A stretch of DNA of 64,000 nt from Distichodus sexfasciatus (lineage: Eukaryota; Chordata; Actinopteri; Characiformes; Distichodontidae), in the NCBI GenBank assembly GCA_032718565.1, contig JAVGVS010000305.1:62001-126000 (forward strand), written 5' to 3'. A program made the translations under genes and the position numbers. This document shows positions 12,520 to 24,664 of the stretch, piece by piece; the stretch's first letter is position 1, and every line of letters starts with the position of its first letter. The notes below the pieces were generated by a model that worked only from the letters and a program-made list of their open reading frames with translations, did not search any database and was not told the origin of the DNA.

Positions 12520-13560
12520 CTTTGGTAAGCTCAATAAGAGGTCTGACAATAGCAAAGTAGTCTGCTATAGATTGGCAGTAATATCCCAAGAGTCACAGAA
12601 AAGACTGCAGAGACTTCAGGTCAGTGGGCAGAAGCCATTTTGTGAGAGACTCCATCTTGTTTGGATCAGTAGTGATGCCTTCTGGAGACATAATGTGGGC
12701 GACATTATTCGCCTGTGTGCCATTAGTCAAGAAAGTCATATATTCCTCAACCTTGTCCAGATCTTTCAGGACCCTTTATTGATGTTTCTCTAAATTTCTC
12801 GTTCACATTTAAAATATCTCTATCTAACTGTCTCTTCAGCCTCATTCGGCAGATGACACAGTTTCCACCCTTAATTACATATGATGGACAGGATCACCCA
12901 CACCTCATGATGAACGTTATTCTCTTTTTCCAGAGTCTAAAAAGTGTTAACCAATGCAGTTTCTTTACAACACACTGCTGTTGCTTCTTCTACAAGTGTA
13001 CCACAGAGAATATACATTAGTATTGTAGGTTTCCTGATTAGACAATTTTCAATTAGTTGCTTTAGTGAATTAAATAATTCTTGAACAGGCTTGATGGGAT
13101 GTTTGCATTGGTACACCTATTTGCAATGTGGCAACACTCTACAATAGTGGAAATTGCTCCATCCTGAGTCACAGAGAGATTTGAATGGCCAGGTGCTGTT
13201 CCAAGCAGATCTTACTGGCTTAATTTGGCAAAGAGAGCTTTCAGAGACATCTTTCGTCTCCTAATTACATTTGCCAACAACAGTTCCAAACACCTCATAA
13301 CTGTTCTAGAGCAAAATTAGAGCACCTTTCAAGTGGTCAAGCTGTCTTCACCTGACTCCCAAATGCACACTCAACTTATCTAAACACTGTATTTCTCTCT
13401 GAAAATTGGGGTCAGCAGCCCGTATTGCTTTCACCAGCAAAGAGACATCTGAGACACTCCATGGTCTACTGTCACCCTTAGGCACACATCGACCCAGTGA
13501 ACATGTGAAGACAATAACTACCTTTTTCCTTCTAAACAAAATGACCCCTTCACCCATGTG
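12520..13560 (-). pseudogene. Decayed Ty3/gypsy-type pol fragment
   Basis: Read on the minus strand, 12725-12525 gives a peptide with MSPEGITTDPNK, then TKWLLPTDLKSLQSFL, then LGYYCQSIADYFAIVRPL and ELTKEF. This matches the reverse transcriptase to RNase H junction of Ty3/gypsy elements. At least one stop interrupts it after QSFL. The sequence up to 13560 carries further broken minus-strand frames that may be more of the same element, but I cannot assign domains there. No LTRs were found around it. Confidence 0.55.
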
Positions 13561-16415
13561 GGGAATGAAAGAAAAAAATTAAACTCACTTTCAAGCAGCA
13601 GGTGCAGGCTGACTCTCAAAGTTTGTTTAGTGCGAGTTGGCTCCTCTCAGCAATCAGTTGTAAGGACATCCGAATGATGATAACAAATTCCTGTGTCCTC
13701 CAAAGTCTGTTCTGTTCAGCCTCTTATAGCAATGCTCACTCACTTTGCTGGACAAACTGATTTAGCACAGTTCAGGATACCACTGGGGGCAACAGTATAG
13801 CACAAAAAAGTCAGTTTGCTTTGCTGTGAAAGAGGTTATTAGCCAAATAAAGCCCTCACTGAACATTATCCTAATTCTCTCTGCAACCACATCACTTGAG
13901 TTGTCTACTTAACACTTCAAAAGTAAAATAAAAATAAAACTATAAGTGATTGTTCTACACATTTTGAAACTTTTTTCTTACTATGACTATCCTCTCTCAC
14001 TCTCTTACTCTCTTTTCCTGCTTTCTCATGGACCTCCTCCATGACCCTTGACCTAAACACTTATCTTCTTCTTCTTCTTCTTCTTCTTCTCCTCCTTCTT
14101 CTGTGGGACTAAACCCTTTTACTACATGAATTCTAATTTAACATAAAATATAATTTTTAAAAACAGAAACAACAATGCACCAAGGACAGTTTTCTCGTTT
14201 TGGCTTTAACAAATTTGTTAGTCAAATAGTAATGATTTAGTTAAGACCGCTTCTGGGGCAGCACAAGAATGTTTTGTACAGGGTTGTTCCAGGGGAGGTA
14301 ATGCATTTGGACAGAGTGCTTTGTAGTGAGAAGCAATAGTACTTTTGCATATATGTCCAGTAAAAGGGAATAACGGAATACATGTACCGACGTTACATAT
14401 CCATGACCATCCAATAGGTCCCAAATTTAATTATGCTTGTTAAGCACTGTACCAAAAAAACACCACTCTTTATAGTGTAAATTAAACAAATCAAACTGTC
14501 ACACAACTTCAGACAACGGCGTTGTAACAATGTAAACAGTGATTAGTTGGTGTAACACATGTTGCCCCTCAGAACACACAACAAAATATTCTAATGTAAA
14601 CATCCATTTAACGTAAGTTGCCACAGTCACACAATGGAGGAGTCAGCACATCAGATGAGATTTTTCACCATGTAAACACACGTACTGTGTGTTCACTTTC
14701 ATTACAGACAAAACTGAAAAAAAAAATTCAAATATTGTAAAAATATTTAGCTGATAAATAACAAAAACAGCCAGCGTTATACTCACAATACAGTCATTTA
14801 TTTTTTATTTGCGGTATTTTTCTGGGACGCGCATTCATCACGTTACTGTGACCCGGCCCTGGTTTGGCGCGTGGGGGATTGTGGGAAATGTAGTTCTCTA
14901 CCAGAACGGCCAAAATGTCTCAAAATGACCCAAAACTTCAGTATAATTTCATTTTCAATTGATCAGAAAATATTTATTTCCCATTTTGTATATAAGTCAC
15001 ACTTGAATGCATTATGAGTAGTCCATTATTTCACTTATCATAAATTGGAAAGGGAGAGCCGTCTCTTTGTTGTTGCGGTTCACTACAAAGGAGTCCACTG
15101 ATGAATTCACCTCCACCAGCTATTTGGTCATGTGGAAATTATAGTAATGTGCCCGGGTGCTTGACTCCAGTGTTGCTTCTCATACAGTTTTCAGGCCCAA
15201 TATGCAGTAGAAGCTGACGGTGCATATATAATCAAAAGCATTAGTCATATGGATAGATGTTTACTGAATTCTACTCATGCTACCATTGCAGACATATTTG
15301 CGGGAAACAGTCTCACAGTGTCATCCAAGCATTCTAAATGGACCCTCCTATTCTATTCTGATTAAAATAGTGTCATACAAAGCTGTATCTTTCATAAGAC
15401 AATACACACTTGTGCTGTATCTGTCGTATCAGGAACCAGTAGTGCTTCTGTGCTGGCTGATAAACTGCTGTGTTGGAAACTTTTTTTCCTCTGGTCCCTG
15501 GGTAAGATTGCTGAAGCTAGCACTAACACCAACGTTATCTGGGACTCATGAAAACTCAGTTGGCTTACGTGCATTTTCTTCGGTTCATCTAACATAGAAA
15601 ACCAATCAAACATCATTCGCTAAACTTAACAGAGAAGTCCACATCTGTTCACATGAGCACATCTGTTCACCTGAGCCCTTGAGTCCTGTTTATATGTTGT
15701 TTGATGGTTTATTTGTTTGTTTACATGGGAAATATATTTACTATTGTCTATTTATGTAAATAATTTTGGTGACGTTACCATATTTTAAGGAGCTATTGGG
15801 CGTGCTTTGCAGTTTTCAGTTGATTTAGCTTTGCAAATCATGGTATAAATGTTAGACTCCCATTTCAGGGCATCTGCTCGTCCTTCATGATTTATTGTGT
15901 GCTCTGTCCAGTCTTACTGAGAAATATATTTACAAAAGTTCTTATTACATAAGGCACTGTCATACTTATGCTTAGTTTTCTAATGGAAAGACAGCAGACT
16001 AGTTAACATGTGATGACTATGTCAGTTCCATTTGGAAAAAAGATGCTATCCATGGCCACTTATATAATTAGTTACATGATCTCTGACGGTGTGACTCATC
16101 TCCTCTTCTCTCTCATGTCTTCTCATTTTCTGGTCCAAATGTCACATATTCTTCCTTCAACAGTCATCTTGACTGCATATTCATTGTCATTCACACTGAT
16201 TCCCCTTGCATTCGTGAGCCCACACAACTGTCTCCGGGCCTCTAGATGCTTTGTTTGGGCTCATCTCATCTAAGTACATGACAGACCATGAACTATACAC
16301 GTGTGGGAGGAGAAACACAATGAGTGGAGGTCAGATTGCAAGAGAGGAGTGAACGGGAGGACAGACAAAGCAGGTAGAACTAGAAGGAACGGGATGTTAA
16401 AAAGTGTGTGAAAGT
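13561..16415. other. Intergenic, mostly unrecognised
   Basis: Holds a (CTT)n microsatellite at 14064-14101. A local GC-richer patch at 14822-14910 contains gggattgtgggaaatgtagt, which resembles a dispersed repeat. No gene was identified. Confidence 0.4.
14064..14101. repeat. (CTT)n microsatellite
   Basis: About twelve ctt units with two ctc interruptions. Confidence 0.9.
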
Positions 16416-16418
16416 GTG

Positions 16419-16461
16419 CATGTTTGTGTGTGTGCGTGTGTGTGTGTGAGGGGGTGGGGGG

Positions 16462-16504
<43 letters not shown>

Positions 16505-16522
16505 GAGAGAGGGAGAGAGAGA
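16419..16522. repeat. (TG)n then (GA)n compound microsatellite
   Basis: A tgtg tract to 16449 is followed, after a G-rich spacer, by a long gaga tract with three ggg interruptions. Confidence 0.9.
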
Positions 16523-19500
16523 TGGAAATAAATCTAGACAGGCAGACAGACGTAAAAGCAGACCACGAGGCAGATAGAGGATCTCATCTTGGCCCCTGGA
16601 GATATGAAGAGAGTCTCACTTTGAAGTCTGTAGTAAGCCTGGGACAGCACAAAAAAGTGTACACTTCTACAAAGTGAGTACCTCAGGCTGTTTCAGGAAC
16701 TAGCTTTTCACTGTTTAAACCCATATTTAAATTGACATTTAGACTGCAGTGTATAATTGCATATTAAACTGTACATAAACTGTTAAAACTATTGCTATTT
16801 TTGGTTTGTGTACTGCAACTGTTTTATCAGTGATGTACTATAGAATATAAATGTTGACTTACATTTATAGCAAAAGAGATAAAATATTTCTGAAACAGGT
16901 TTTGCACTCTGGAGGGGGGTGCTTTTAGGTGGCTGTAAAGAAATCACTGTCTTTTGTGACCTTGGGAAGGAATTTTGTATATGAGAGCTGAAAAAATGTT
17001 TTAATAAAATAATACCAGGTTTAATTATTAATATTAATAATTATTAATTAATTTCTTCATTCTAATTTAACTAGTTGCCTGAATGCTGGCACTAGAGGAG
17101 AGAAGTTGAAGCAAGCAGGATTACTTGTGTATCAGGAATTGGAGAGCGAGAAGCTATCACTCCACCTGCCAAGCTGTACCGGCACCATGCCAGAGCTTGG
17201 TTTGTTTGATCAGTAATGTTGGGACTGCGTTCAGTCGACCAGCAAGTCCTGTCTTTGTAGTAGTAGTTGAGAAAGATGTTTGTTAGACTTCAGTGTCTCC
17301 TCTGGGAGCTCTTGGATGGGTCTCCAATGCCAGTAATGTTTAAGGCTTGAGATTCTCCGGTGGGGATTGGAGTGCGGTGTGAATTTTGATTTGTCTTAGC
17401 ACAACAACATTCGAACATATGCTCTTCTCCGGAGCAGGGAGACGACTATTAACTGTATTTTTTCTCTTTCAGCCTGATTAGAACGGCAGGGTTACCTGAG
17501 TTAAGATTTAGATTGTTGCTAATCATTTACCTATTTCCATGGTTAATCTGGTCATTTTTGAGCAGTTCTAGTAAAACACAAGGGGCCACGTTAGCCAAAA
17601 TGTCGTGTACTGAGTTGAAATATAGTGCAGAGTTTAATCTCATGAAACAGCTCAAGTCTGCAGACTTTGGTCTGACATTGTGATGCCTGATGCTTTAGGT
17701 AATTTAACTACAAAGCTCCCTTGTAATCAGAAGTTTAGCCTGTCAGCACATATTTGAATCAACATTGGGACAGGGTGTCAATCAGCGTCATAATCTGAGT
17801 CACTATTGTATAAGCATGTTCCTATAGCAACTGGATATGTAAGGGATACAAGTTATCTATTTACTCATCATCCTCTCTTCCCAGCCCCCCCCCCCCTTGT
17901 TTATGAAAGTCTCTCATTGTTACAACATGGTCTTGGATTTTTTCACACAGCTCTTGTCAAGGTCAGTTTTAAACGTTAAACTTAATATAACAGTGGATTA
18001 TAATATCTTGTGATTTTTACAGATCCTATGCTTCTGTATTTGGGCATCTGTTTAACTGTATAGAATGTCATTTTTATTCCTGTGTTATATTCTCCAGGAG
18101 GGCGTAGACAATTGAGGCAGCCACTCCGTGTTTTTACGAGCAGAAAATAATGTAAATGTTGAAATAGTAGATTAAATAGGGAAGCTCAGGAAATGGTATG
18201 TCATGTTTTATGGCAAATGTAAACAACCGAGCGAAGAGCTGCCATCTCTATTGGAAGAGTGTGAATTTGAAAGAATGCAAAGTCATGACTCATGGCAACA
18301 CAAGTTATAGTTGTATATTCAGAATCTGTTGTAAGCAGTAAATTTCTGCAGCTACTCTAATATAGAGTTGTCTCTAAAGAAGAGGCAGAATTATCCAGCT
18401 CCCCTATGTCGCTATCTCAAGGCCACTGTTCTGTTCAGGCCCAAATGTCTTGACTCTGCAGAGCGAGATGAGAGATTTGAAATTGCACAGTGCAGCTGAT
18501 GGCAGCATTTTTAGTCTCTAAGCATGTCAAAATTGTACAGAGCTTTTCTCTCAATTAGCCCATAATGGAGCTAGCTGTGGCTGCATTTTCAGTCCTGTTG
18601 TGTTGTCTTTTTCCCACTCTTGTAAGATCCTGTTGTCATGTTTTAACCAGATTGTTCAAACAATGTTCATGTAAAGAGTTATACTTTATATAAAAAAGAG
18701 ACAAGAAAATTAAGTAGACGTCCTGTTCTAGCTGGTAATTTGTTATAAATGAATGTATGTTACATTTTTATTTGATATTGGTGTACTCTGATATCATGTA
18801 ACTGTCAGGGTATAATCAGATCTCCTTTCTTTTACTGACTCTCTATGAGATTGAGGGGCACTTTGCAGCTACATTCTCATTTGGTTTGTCTTAATGGCTG
18901 CTAGGGTTCATTTTCCTCTCAGATGTATTAAACTAGCATACTACTCTCAGTGCAAAACAGACAAACAAGTTAACCTGATATAATAAAATACGTTGACTAG
19001 TTTTTTTGTAATTAAAGTCTTTTAATTTCTCTCTAAAAATGACCTTTTCCTTAGTCTGACCTTCTTCACACAGACTTCACTGTCTTGCAGTAAGAGGGAG
19101 TTAGCAGACCGAGGCTTAGTTTGCATTAGATTTATTTTGGTGACCTTCCAGAAGAAACAGCATCACAGTACATCAGCAGAATGTGCATTCATTAACATTT
19201 TTGCCCCTTTAGTTACAAGCTTAGGTGGCAACACAGGCATAATAATATGTTTTGTTGACACTTTAACAGAAGAGACCACAGGCCTACCATCCTTTGCTTT
19301 CTGAACGTTCGTTTATGCATTCTAAAGAGAGTGAACCTTCAACCCAGTTGGTGTTTATTTAGTATGTGAATGATTTGCTGTGTGTTGTTTTTGCTAAACC
19401 ACAGAAAAGATGATGCAGCTAGAATTGGGACATTATGTGTCAACTGGATTTGCTGATAGAATATGTACAATCCTATATTTATGCTTCATAATTATACATG

Positions 19501-19717
19501 TTAAACAGTGGAATATTTTCTTCCAGGCAAAATGGAACCAGTGGAGTATAAGTCTCATCATATCAGCAATGAAAAACCCAGCATGTCTAATAAGACACCA
19601 ATCCCATGGTCAGGACAAATGCTGTGTATGCATATGTAGAACAAAGAGGTGTGAATGATATAGAACTGGTTGTAAGATTTAATTAATGAAGACTGCCTGC
19701 TGGGAAAGTAAAAAACT
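16523..19717 (+). other. Upstream region of the H2-type receptor gene
   Basis: No coding exon seen. A candidate donor (caaagtgagt) lies at 16670-16680 and an acceptor-like pyrimidine tract ending ttccag lies at 19517-19526, so one or more untranslated exons are possible. A 35-codon upstream open frame starts at 19532. A C9+ run lies at 17885-17897. None of this proves a promoter. Confidence 0.35.
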
Positions 19718-20338
19718 ATGGTGGCCACTGTTTTTCGTTGGGTGGTGCTGGTGGCATTCATTTGCCTAACCGTTGGAGGAAATGTTCTTGTGTGTCTGGC
19801 GGTGAGAACCAGCCGGCGCCTGCGGCGCATTAGCAACTGCTTTGTGGTGTCACTCTCCGTGACAGACCTCCTGCTGGGCCTGCTGGTGCTGCCTTTCTCT
19901 GCCACTCTTGAGCTGCGTGGTGGACGCTGGTCTTTAGGGGGCATCTTTTGCAACATCTATCTCTCTATAGACACCATGCTGTGCACAGCGTCCATCTTCA
20001 ACCTTCTGGCAATCAGTGTGGACCGATACCTGGCCATCTCTGCACCACTCACCTATGACAGGAGAGTCACCCCTGCACGTGCAGCAGTTACTATAGGCAC
20101 CATCTGGACTATCTCCCTGACTTTGGCCTTTGCCCCTATCCACCTGGGATGGAACACAGTGGATTTTAGAGTGCAGAATATGGACTGGAAAATGGGTGAC
20201 GAAGGGGAGGAGGGTAGGACATGCCGTTATGAGTGGAACAACAATTACGTGCTGCTGGTGACATTTGGAGTCTTCTTTCTCCCTTTATTGCTGATGTGTG
20301 GGGTGTACCATCGGATCTTTTGTGTGGCACGCGAACAG
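19718..20338 (+). CDS. hrh2: Histamine H2 receptor-like GPCR, exon 1 (TM1-TM5)
   Basis: This exon encodes residues 1-207 of a class A amine receptor. The start at 19718 is fixed by an in-frame TAA nine bases upstream, which leaves only about ten residues before TM1 and no N-glycosylation site. Visible landmarks are GNVLVCLAV in TM1, LSVTDLLLGLLVLP in TM2, C78 paired with C169, D85 in TM3 (the amine counter-ion), DRY at 102-104, and P189 in TM5. TM2, TM3 and HLGWN after TM4 match mammalian HRH2 closely. H2 receptors normally couple histamine to Gs and cAMP. Oddly, the TM5 positions that are Asp and Thr in human HRH2 (5.42, 5.46) are V181 and V185 here. The exon ends after CAG at a gtactt donor. 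It is most likely an HRH2 paralogue. Confidence 0.85.
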
Positions 20339-20865
20339 GTACTTTAATGCATGGAATACAAACAATAATAACAAGTGCGCTTGGCAACAAGTTTAGTCCA
20401 CTCATCACTGTTAAGAGTTCTGACCAAACCTCAACTGAGTGTGATTTTATTAACTTCCTTTTATAGCTCCAAAACTGTCAAAGAAAGAACAAAATTGAAA
20501 ATGTCAAAGTAATTAAGTACTGGTACTGACATAGCAGTTTGGATCGAGATAATCATGTCCGCTGAGATCCAAAAAAAGCATACAGCCATACCCAAGGACA
20601 ACGCAATAGCAGTTTTATATAATACGCTGCAAAATGGTGCTGATCAGAACTTTTTACTCTTTTTTAATACTGCTAATCTACTTGACATAGCCAATAATTA
20701 AAAGAGCCACATATGCATAATAATTCTCAGAACCAACCCAAACCTCATATTCAAGAGGACATTTATGCATATGTGAACTCAAGTTTGTCTCAATATTTTA
20801 TATAAATCACCTTCTATCAACGACAGTCCATTTTAAGTTTGTTTTTCTTTACTGCTCCCTTTTAG
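20339..20865 (+). other. H2-type receptor intron
   Basis: A 527-bp intron in the third intracellular loop with gtactt donor and ctcccttttag acceptor, phase 0. No other feature seen. Confidence 0.8.
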
Positions 20866-21321
20866 GTGAAGCGTATCCGAGCAGCTACACCTTCCTTGAG
20901 CCGTTCAGTGTCTGCAGCAGCCATGCTAAAAGAGCATAAAGCCACGGTGACCCTGGCAGCTATTCTTGGGGCCTTTCTTGTCTGCTGGCTGCCTTACTTC
21001 ATCTATTTCACCTGCATGGGCCTGAGGCAGGAGACCGACCCACCTCACGTCACCTATTCCGTGGTGCTCTGGCTGGGCTACCTGAACTCTGCCTTAAACC
21101 CCATCCTCTACCCAGCCCTTAGCCGAGACTTTCGCCGAGCATATGGCCAACTTCTATGCTGCAGAAGAACACAGAAGGTGATGTCTACCTTCTTACCGGT
21201 GTTGCGGCAAGAAGGCATTGCTGTTTCTAATGGACATCAAGGCGAACATAACTTGGTATCTGGGGAGATGGACCTAAACTTGCAAGGTACTAACAATGGT
21301 AATCAACCATTGGCATCGTAA
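20866..21321 (+). CDS. hrh2: Histamine H2 receptor-like GPCR, exon 2 (TM6-TM7, tail)
   Basis: It continues in phase 0 from exon 1 (AREQ then VKRIR). It carries the H2-type EHKATVTLAAILGAF start of TM6, the CWLPYF motif with W248 and P250, WLGYLNSALNPILYP in TM7, and a Cys pair (LLCCRR) suited to palmitoylation. The tail is about 50 residues with an acidic NLVSGEMDLN patch. Total length is 358 residues, as in mammalian HRH2 (359). The TM6 and TM7 motifs fit HRH2 better than any other amine receptor I know. The stop is TAA at 21319-21321. Confidence 0.85.
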   Translation: MKRIRAATPSLSRSVSAAAMLKEHKATVTLAAILGAFLVCWLPYFIYFTCMGLRQETDPPHVTYSVVLWLGYLNSALNPILYPALSRDFRRAYGQLLCCRRTQKVMSTFLPVLRQEGIAVSNGHQGEHNLVSGEMDLNLQGTNNGNQPLAS

Positions 21322-22243
21322 CTCACTAAATGCTTATGAAAAGACTGAGGAGGCAGCTCTGTGTGTTTGCAAAGATTTGTAATGTGACTCATCCCTGTGA
21401 CTTAAATGTTGCTTTCAAGATTAGGCCTGAAGTACATAATGGAAAGTACCTTAAATACTGAAACAATGATGTTTGTTAATCTGTATCCCCTTATATGGAG
21501 AGAGAGTGAGAGTACACAAATATACACAACATATATTATTTTTTTTATGTAAACACACAGGATAATAATATTTTTATACACTACCTTTCTTTCTTTTCTA
21601 CACACCTTTTTTCTGATGATTAGTGCACTCAGAGAATGAGTACTTCATTAAGAAATTCCAAAGTCTACTTACAAATTAAAATATGAATTAATCATATGCA
21701 TTTGATGGAGATATATATTTAACATGTTTTCATAAGAAAATGAAATGAATACAGAATTGCATCTTGGGTTGTGAATGATTTATTGTATATTGATTTTGCA
21801 AAATTACTGTAAAGGTCAAGGCTTTTAGTAAAACACATGAGAATAACATGGTCTTTTGCACACTTCATATGCTGGTAATATTTAGTGCAAATTTCAAGTT
21901 AAGAAAAAAGAGGAGCATAAACTGTTACAGAATGTATTTAACTCAAATTTAAGATAAATACAATAATCAAAGATTTAAACATTTCAACAGATGATGAAAT
22001 GCATGTTGTTTTTTTATTATCTCTAATTTGTATCTTTATGAACTGCCATTTACTGTAGATTAATTGATCAGTACCAGACGTCTGCCACTTTCATACACCC
22101 TAAACAAACCCAAAAAAATAGATTTCCCCACAGTTACATGTTCTGCTCTACTTTATGAAGTAAAGAATACATCATAAATAAAGCAAAAGAGTCAATATAC
22201 CAGAAGTTTCAATAAACATTCCATGAAGAAGACATTTCTTTAA
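21322..22243. other. Convergent 3' region between hrh2 and the PARP14-like gene
   Basis: AT-rich. AATAAA on the plus strand near 22177 and its complement near 21779 could serve the two converging genes. No coding sequence. Confidence 0.4.
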
Positions 22244-22527
22244 CTACTGAAAAGTGATTAAGTATTCAGGGTAAGCCTGCACATCATGAAAGATTACAAA
22301 CATCGTTGGGGTTTGTTGATTATCAGTGACAGTATCGTACAGATCTGTGCCTGCAGAACTCTTGGCCGGAGGTGCAATAAGACCCTGTTTCCCTTGGGTG
22401 TAATCTCCAACGAGCACCCTGGCCAGATACATTTTCTTATGGCCTGACTGATCGGGCACAGAGTAGGTATCTTGTGCTGAGTAACGTGGGTCAACAGCAA
22501 AATACACTCCATTCCCAAACATGGTAG
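22244..22527 (-). CDS. parp14: PARP14-like, last exon: ADP-ribosyltransferase C-terminal half
   Basis: After a tttaag acceptor the exon gives ATMFGNGVYFAVD, then PRYSAQDTYS, then KMYLARVLVGDYTQGK, and ends YPEYLITFQ with a stop. The Tyr of VYFA and the Leu of PEYLITF are the second and third members of the H-Y-L triad that marks mono-ADP-ribosyltransferases of the macro-PARP group. The frame is open throughout. Phase 1 entry matches the previous exon (KN then A). Confidence 0.85.
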
Positions 22528-22730
22528 CTTAAAACAAAACCAAAGAAAGAAAGAATGTAAACAGCATGTTTGAAATAGCTCTTTGATTAGGACAATTTAA
22601 TAAGAAAACCTTGATTAGTTTTAATGGAATCATCAGGTAAATCTATGCACTATTTGAAACGCCATATGACGTTTTCTTATTATGTTATGATTTTAACAAT
22701 TAACATCATTTTTCCCTGTATTATAGTTAC

Positions 22731-22905
22731 CATTTTTTCCAGCATAGCTGCGATTGAATCCAAGCTTGCTAATTTTATCTACAGTTTCAGAAGCAGTTCC
22801 ATGGAAAAGCCTCTTCTCATTGTTCTGGTGTTTGTTTTTGTTATCCAGGTGCTTCTGCTGGATTAAGTAGCTCTTCCACAGCGTGCTATTCTGAATTCTT
22901 TCAAT
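22731..22905 (-). CDS. parp14: PARP14-like, ADP-ribosyltransferase N-terminal exon
   Basis: The exon lies between a ccttag acceptor and a gtaact donor. It encodes IERIQNSTLWKSYLIQQK, then NNEKRLFHGTASE, then KLGFNRSYAGKNG/A. The His of LFHGT is the first residue of the catalytic triad and sits in the NAD-binding loop. Nothing interrupts the frame. Confidence 0.85.
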
Positions 22906-23166
22906 CTAAGGATGCAAAATCATACACAGATTAATACGCAAAGAAAGTGTAAAGACAAATGTGCATACTGGTTTTAAGGATTTATTTATTTTTCCCACTG
23001 GGGTCTGATCTGATCTAAACAGAGCATATTTGAATTGTAACAACTGTCTACTGGAAGAATAAACAAATAGGTATATATTCTGGCTATTTCAAATCAAATG
23101 AGCACTTGTAAATTACAAGATGTGCTTCCAGAATTTGGAGTACTTTCTACACTGTACGAATCTTAC

Positions 23167-23309
23167 TTTAACAATCTGATTCTTCAGTCCAGTTCTTCTG
23201 AACTCTTTTTCCACATCGTTGTATTCCTGAGTGCTGGGCTGAATTTGAACCTGCTTAAAGAAGTCTTTCATATCCTCCCATTGACTTGGCAGAGTCACTG
23301 AACTCTCAT
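23167..23309 (-). CDS. parp14: PARP14-like, exon before the catalytic domain
   Basis: It encodes LPSQWEDMKDFFKQVQIQ, then EYNDVEKEFRRTG and ends NQIVK, the helical entry of the PARP catalytic region. It joins in phase 0 to IERIQ of the next exon. A gcag acceptor and gtaaga donor flank it, and the frame is open. Confidence 0.8.
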
Positions 23310-23457
23310 CTGCAGAAACAACAGTACATTGCTAAGGATAAAAGCAGTGTGCCAGAGAACCAAAACCAAACACTATATATCTTGGCACATAAAGTAGTAT
23401 AACATGTCATTGAAAATATTTAAGCTGCTTTGTTAACTTTTGCAAACGTTGACTTAC

Positions 23458-24041
23458 CTTTTTGTTCAGTCCTCTTCAACTCAATCCGTCCATTTCTTCC
23501 CACTGCAACTTTCTGGCCTAACTGAGCCTCATACTGCTCATTATTGATTGTTATTGTTACGCAAGGCCTTTTGCTTCTAAAGGCTTCTTCCAGGTCATAG
23601 TTAGTTAAAGCATCAAAAGGTACCATGTTACCATTGTTTCCATCCATATACTGCCACTGTACCATACTGTTGATTAGAAAGGCCTCGCGTCTCCGGGTCT
23701 CAGTCTTCTCCACTTTACGGATCAGGTCTCGGATGCGGCCCTCTGCAGTGAGGGCGTCTCGCGTCAAACCCTCCACAGTGATGCTCTGTTCCAGACCTCT
23801 CTTCTCCACACGGATACTGACTGTGAGCTCCCTCTGCAGGGCACTCAGAACATGTGCTTCTTCTCTGCCAAACTGCTTTATGGCTGAGTCCTGGATGCAT
23901 GAACTATAGTATTCTTTAACAATGAAGCTGTTGACCATTTTCCGAGCATCTGTCAGGTCCTGCTCAGTTTCTCCACACAGCTGAAACACTGCAGGCTCAA
24001 ACCTTCACCGACCATCACAAAGTCCCCTTTTACAGATGGCT
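23458..24041 (-). CDS. parp14: PARP14-like, KH-like and WWE domain exon
   Basis: The first half resembles the KH-type repeats of PARP14 (FQLCGETEQDLTDARKMV, then REEAHVLSALQRELTV). The second half is a WWE domain: VQWQYMDGNNGNMVPFD, then NYDLEEAFRS and PCVTITINNEQYEAQ. WWE domains bind iso-ADP-ribose in related proteins. A one-base shift near 24000 separates the first dozen codons (GDFVMVGEG) from the rest. The donor is gtaagt at 23457-23452. Confidence 0.75.
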
Positions 24042-24185
24042 CTGGAATAGATGTAGAAAATAGTTGACAAATTTGTCTGAACACAGACATACGGCATGGC
24101 CCAAGAGAAAAAACAAGTAAGACAAATAGTAAAATGTAAAAATAAGACAAGTACTTTTTAGTTATTTCCTTTTTTATCCACTCAC

Positions 24186-24392
24186 CTTTAAACCATGTAA
24201 CTACACCATCCTCCTCCTCAACACCTGTATTCTGCCTTCTCAGCATGCTCTGGTGGAAATCCAACACCATAGAGGTCTGGAATATGAGGAACTTTACACT
24301 CTGTAAACACACTGCTTTTTTCTTCTTCACAAAGTCAACCACAGCGCCAATCATTGCATCTGCAGCAGCAGACACACTCACACCACCCTGAC
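24186..24392 (-). CDS. parp14: PARP14-like, macrodomain 3 C-terminal exon
   Basis: It begins GQGGVSVSAAADAMIGAVVD and continues KKKKAVCLQSVKFLIFQ, the last strand and helices of a macrodomain. The split Gly of the GTG loop is completed from the previous exon in phase 1. The frame is open. Confidence 0.7.
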
Positions 24393-24491
24393 CTAAACAA
24401 TTAGACACAGTTACCACTGATGAAGTAAATAGTTTTAAATAAAACATGCTATAATATGCCCAATTCAGATATAAGTTTATGCATTTCGAAC

Positions 24492-24664
24492 CTGTGCCAA
24501 TGGCTGGAAAAGCAATAATAGAGGAGATCTTTCATGCCTCACATAACTTTAAGACTGTTTTTAACAGCATCCCCAATATTTATGGACTGTTGCAGCCCCT
24601 ATGTGAATTATCTTTCTGCATGGTGCTGTCCTCCTGGAAGTCATAATTATGTCCTTCTGCAATC
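24492..24664 (-). pseudogene. parp14: PARP14-like, macrodomain 3 middle exon, interrupted
   Basis: The pieces AGLQKDIIMTS and CRKIIHIG lie in one frame; KTVLKLCEA, a TGA stop and ISSIIAFPAIGT lie in another. Together they are the middle of a macrodomain with a frameshift near 24580-24600 and a stop near 24545. The exon that should hold the first strand and the ADP-ribose-binding N-terminal loop of this domain was not found upstream. Confidence 0.6.
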
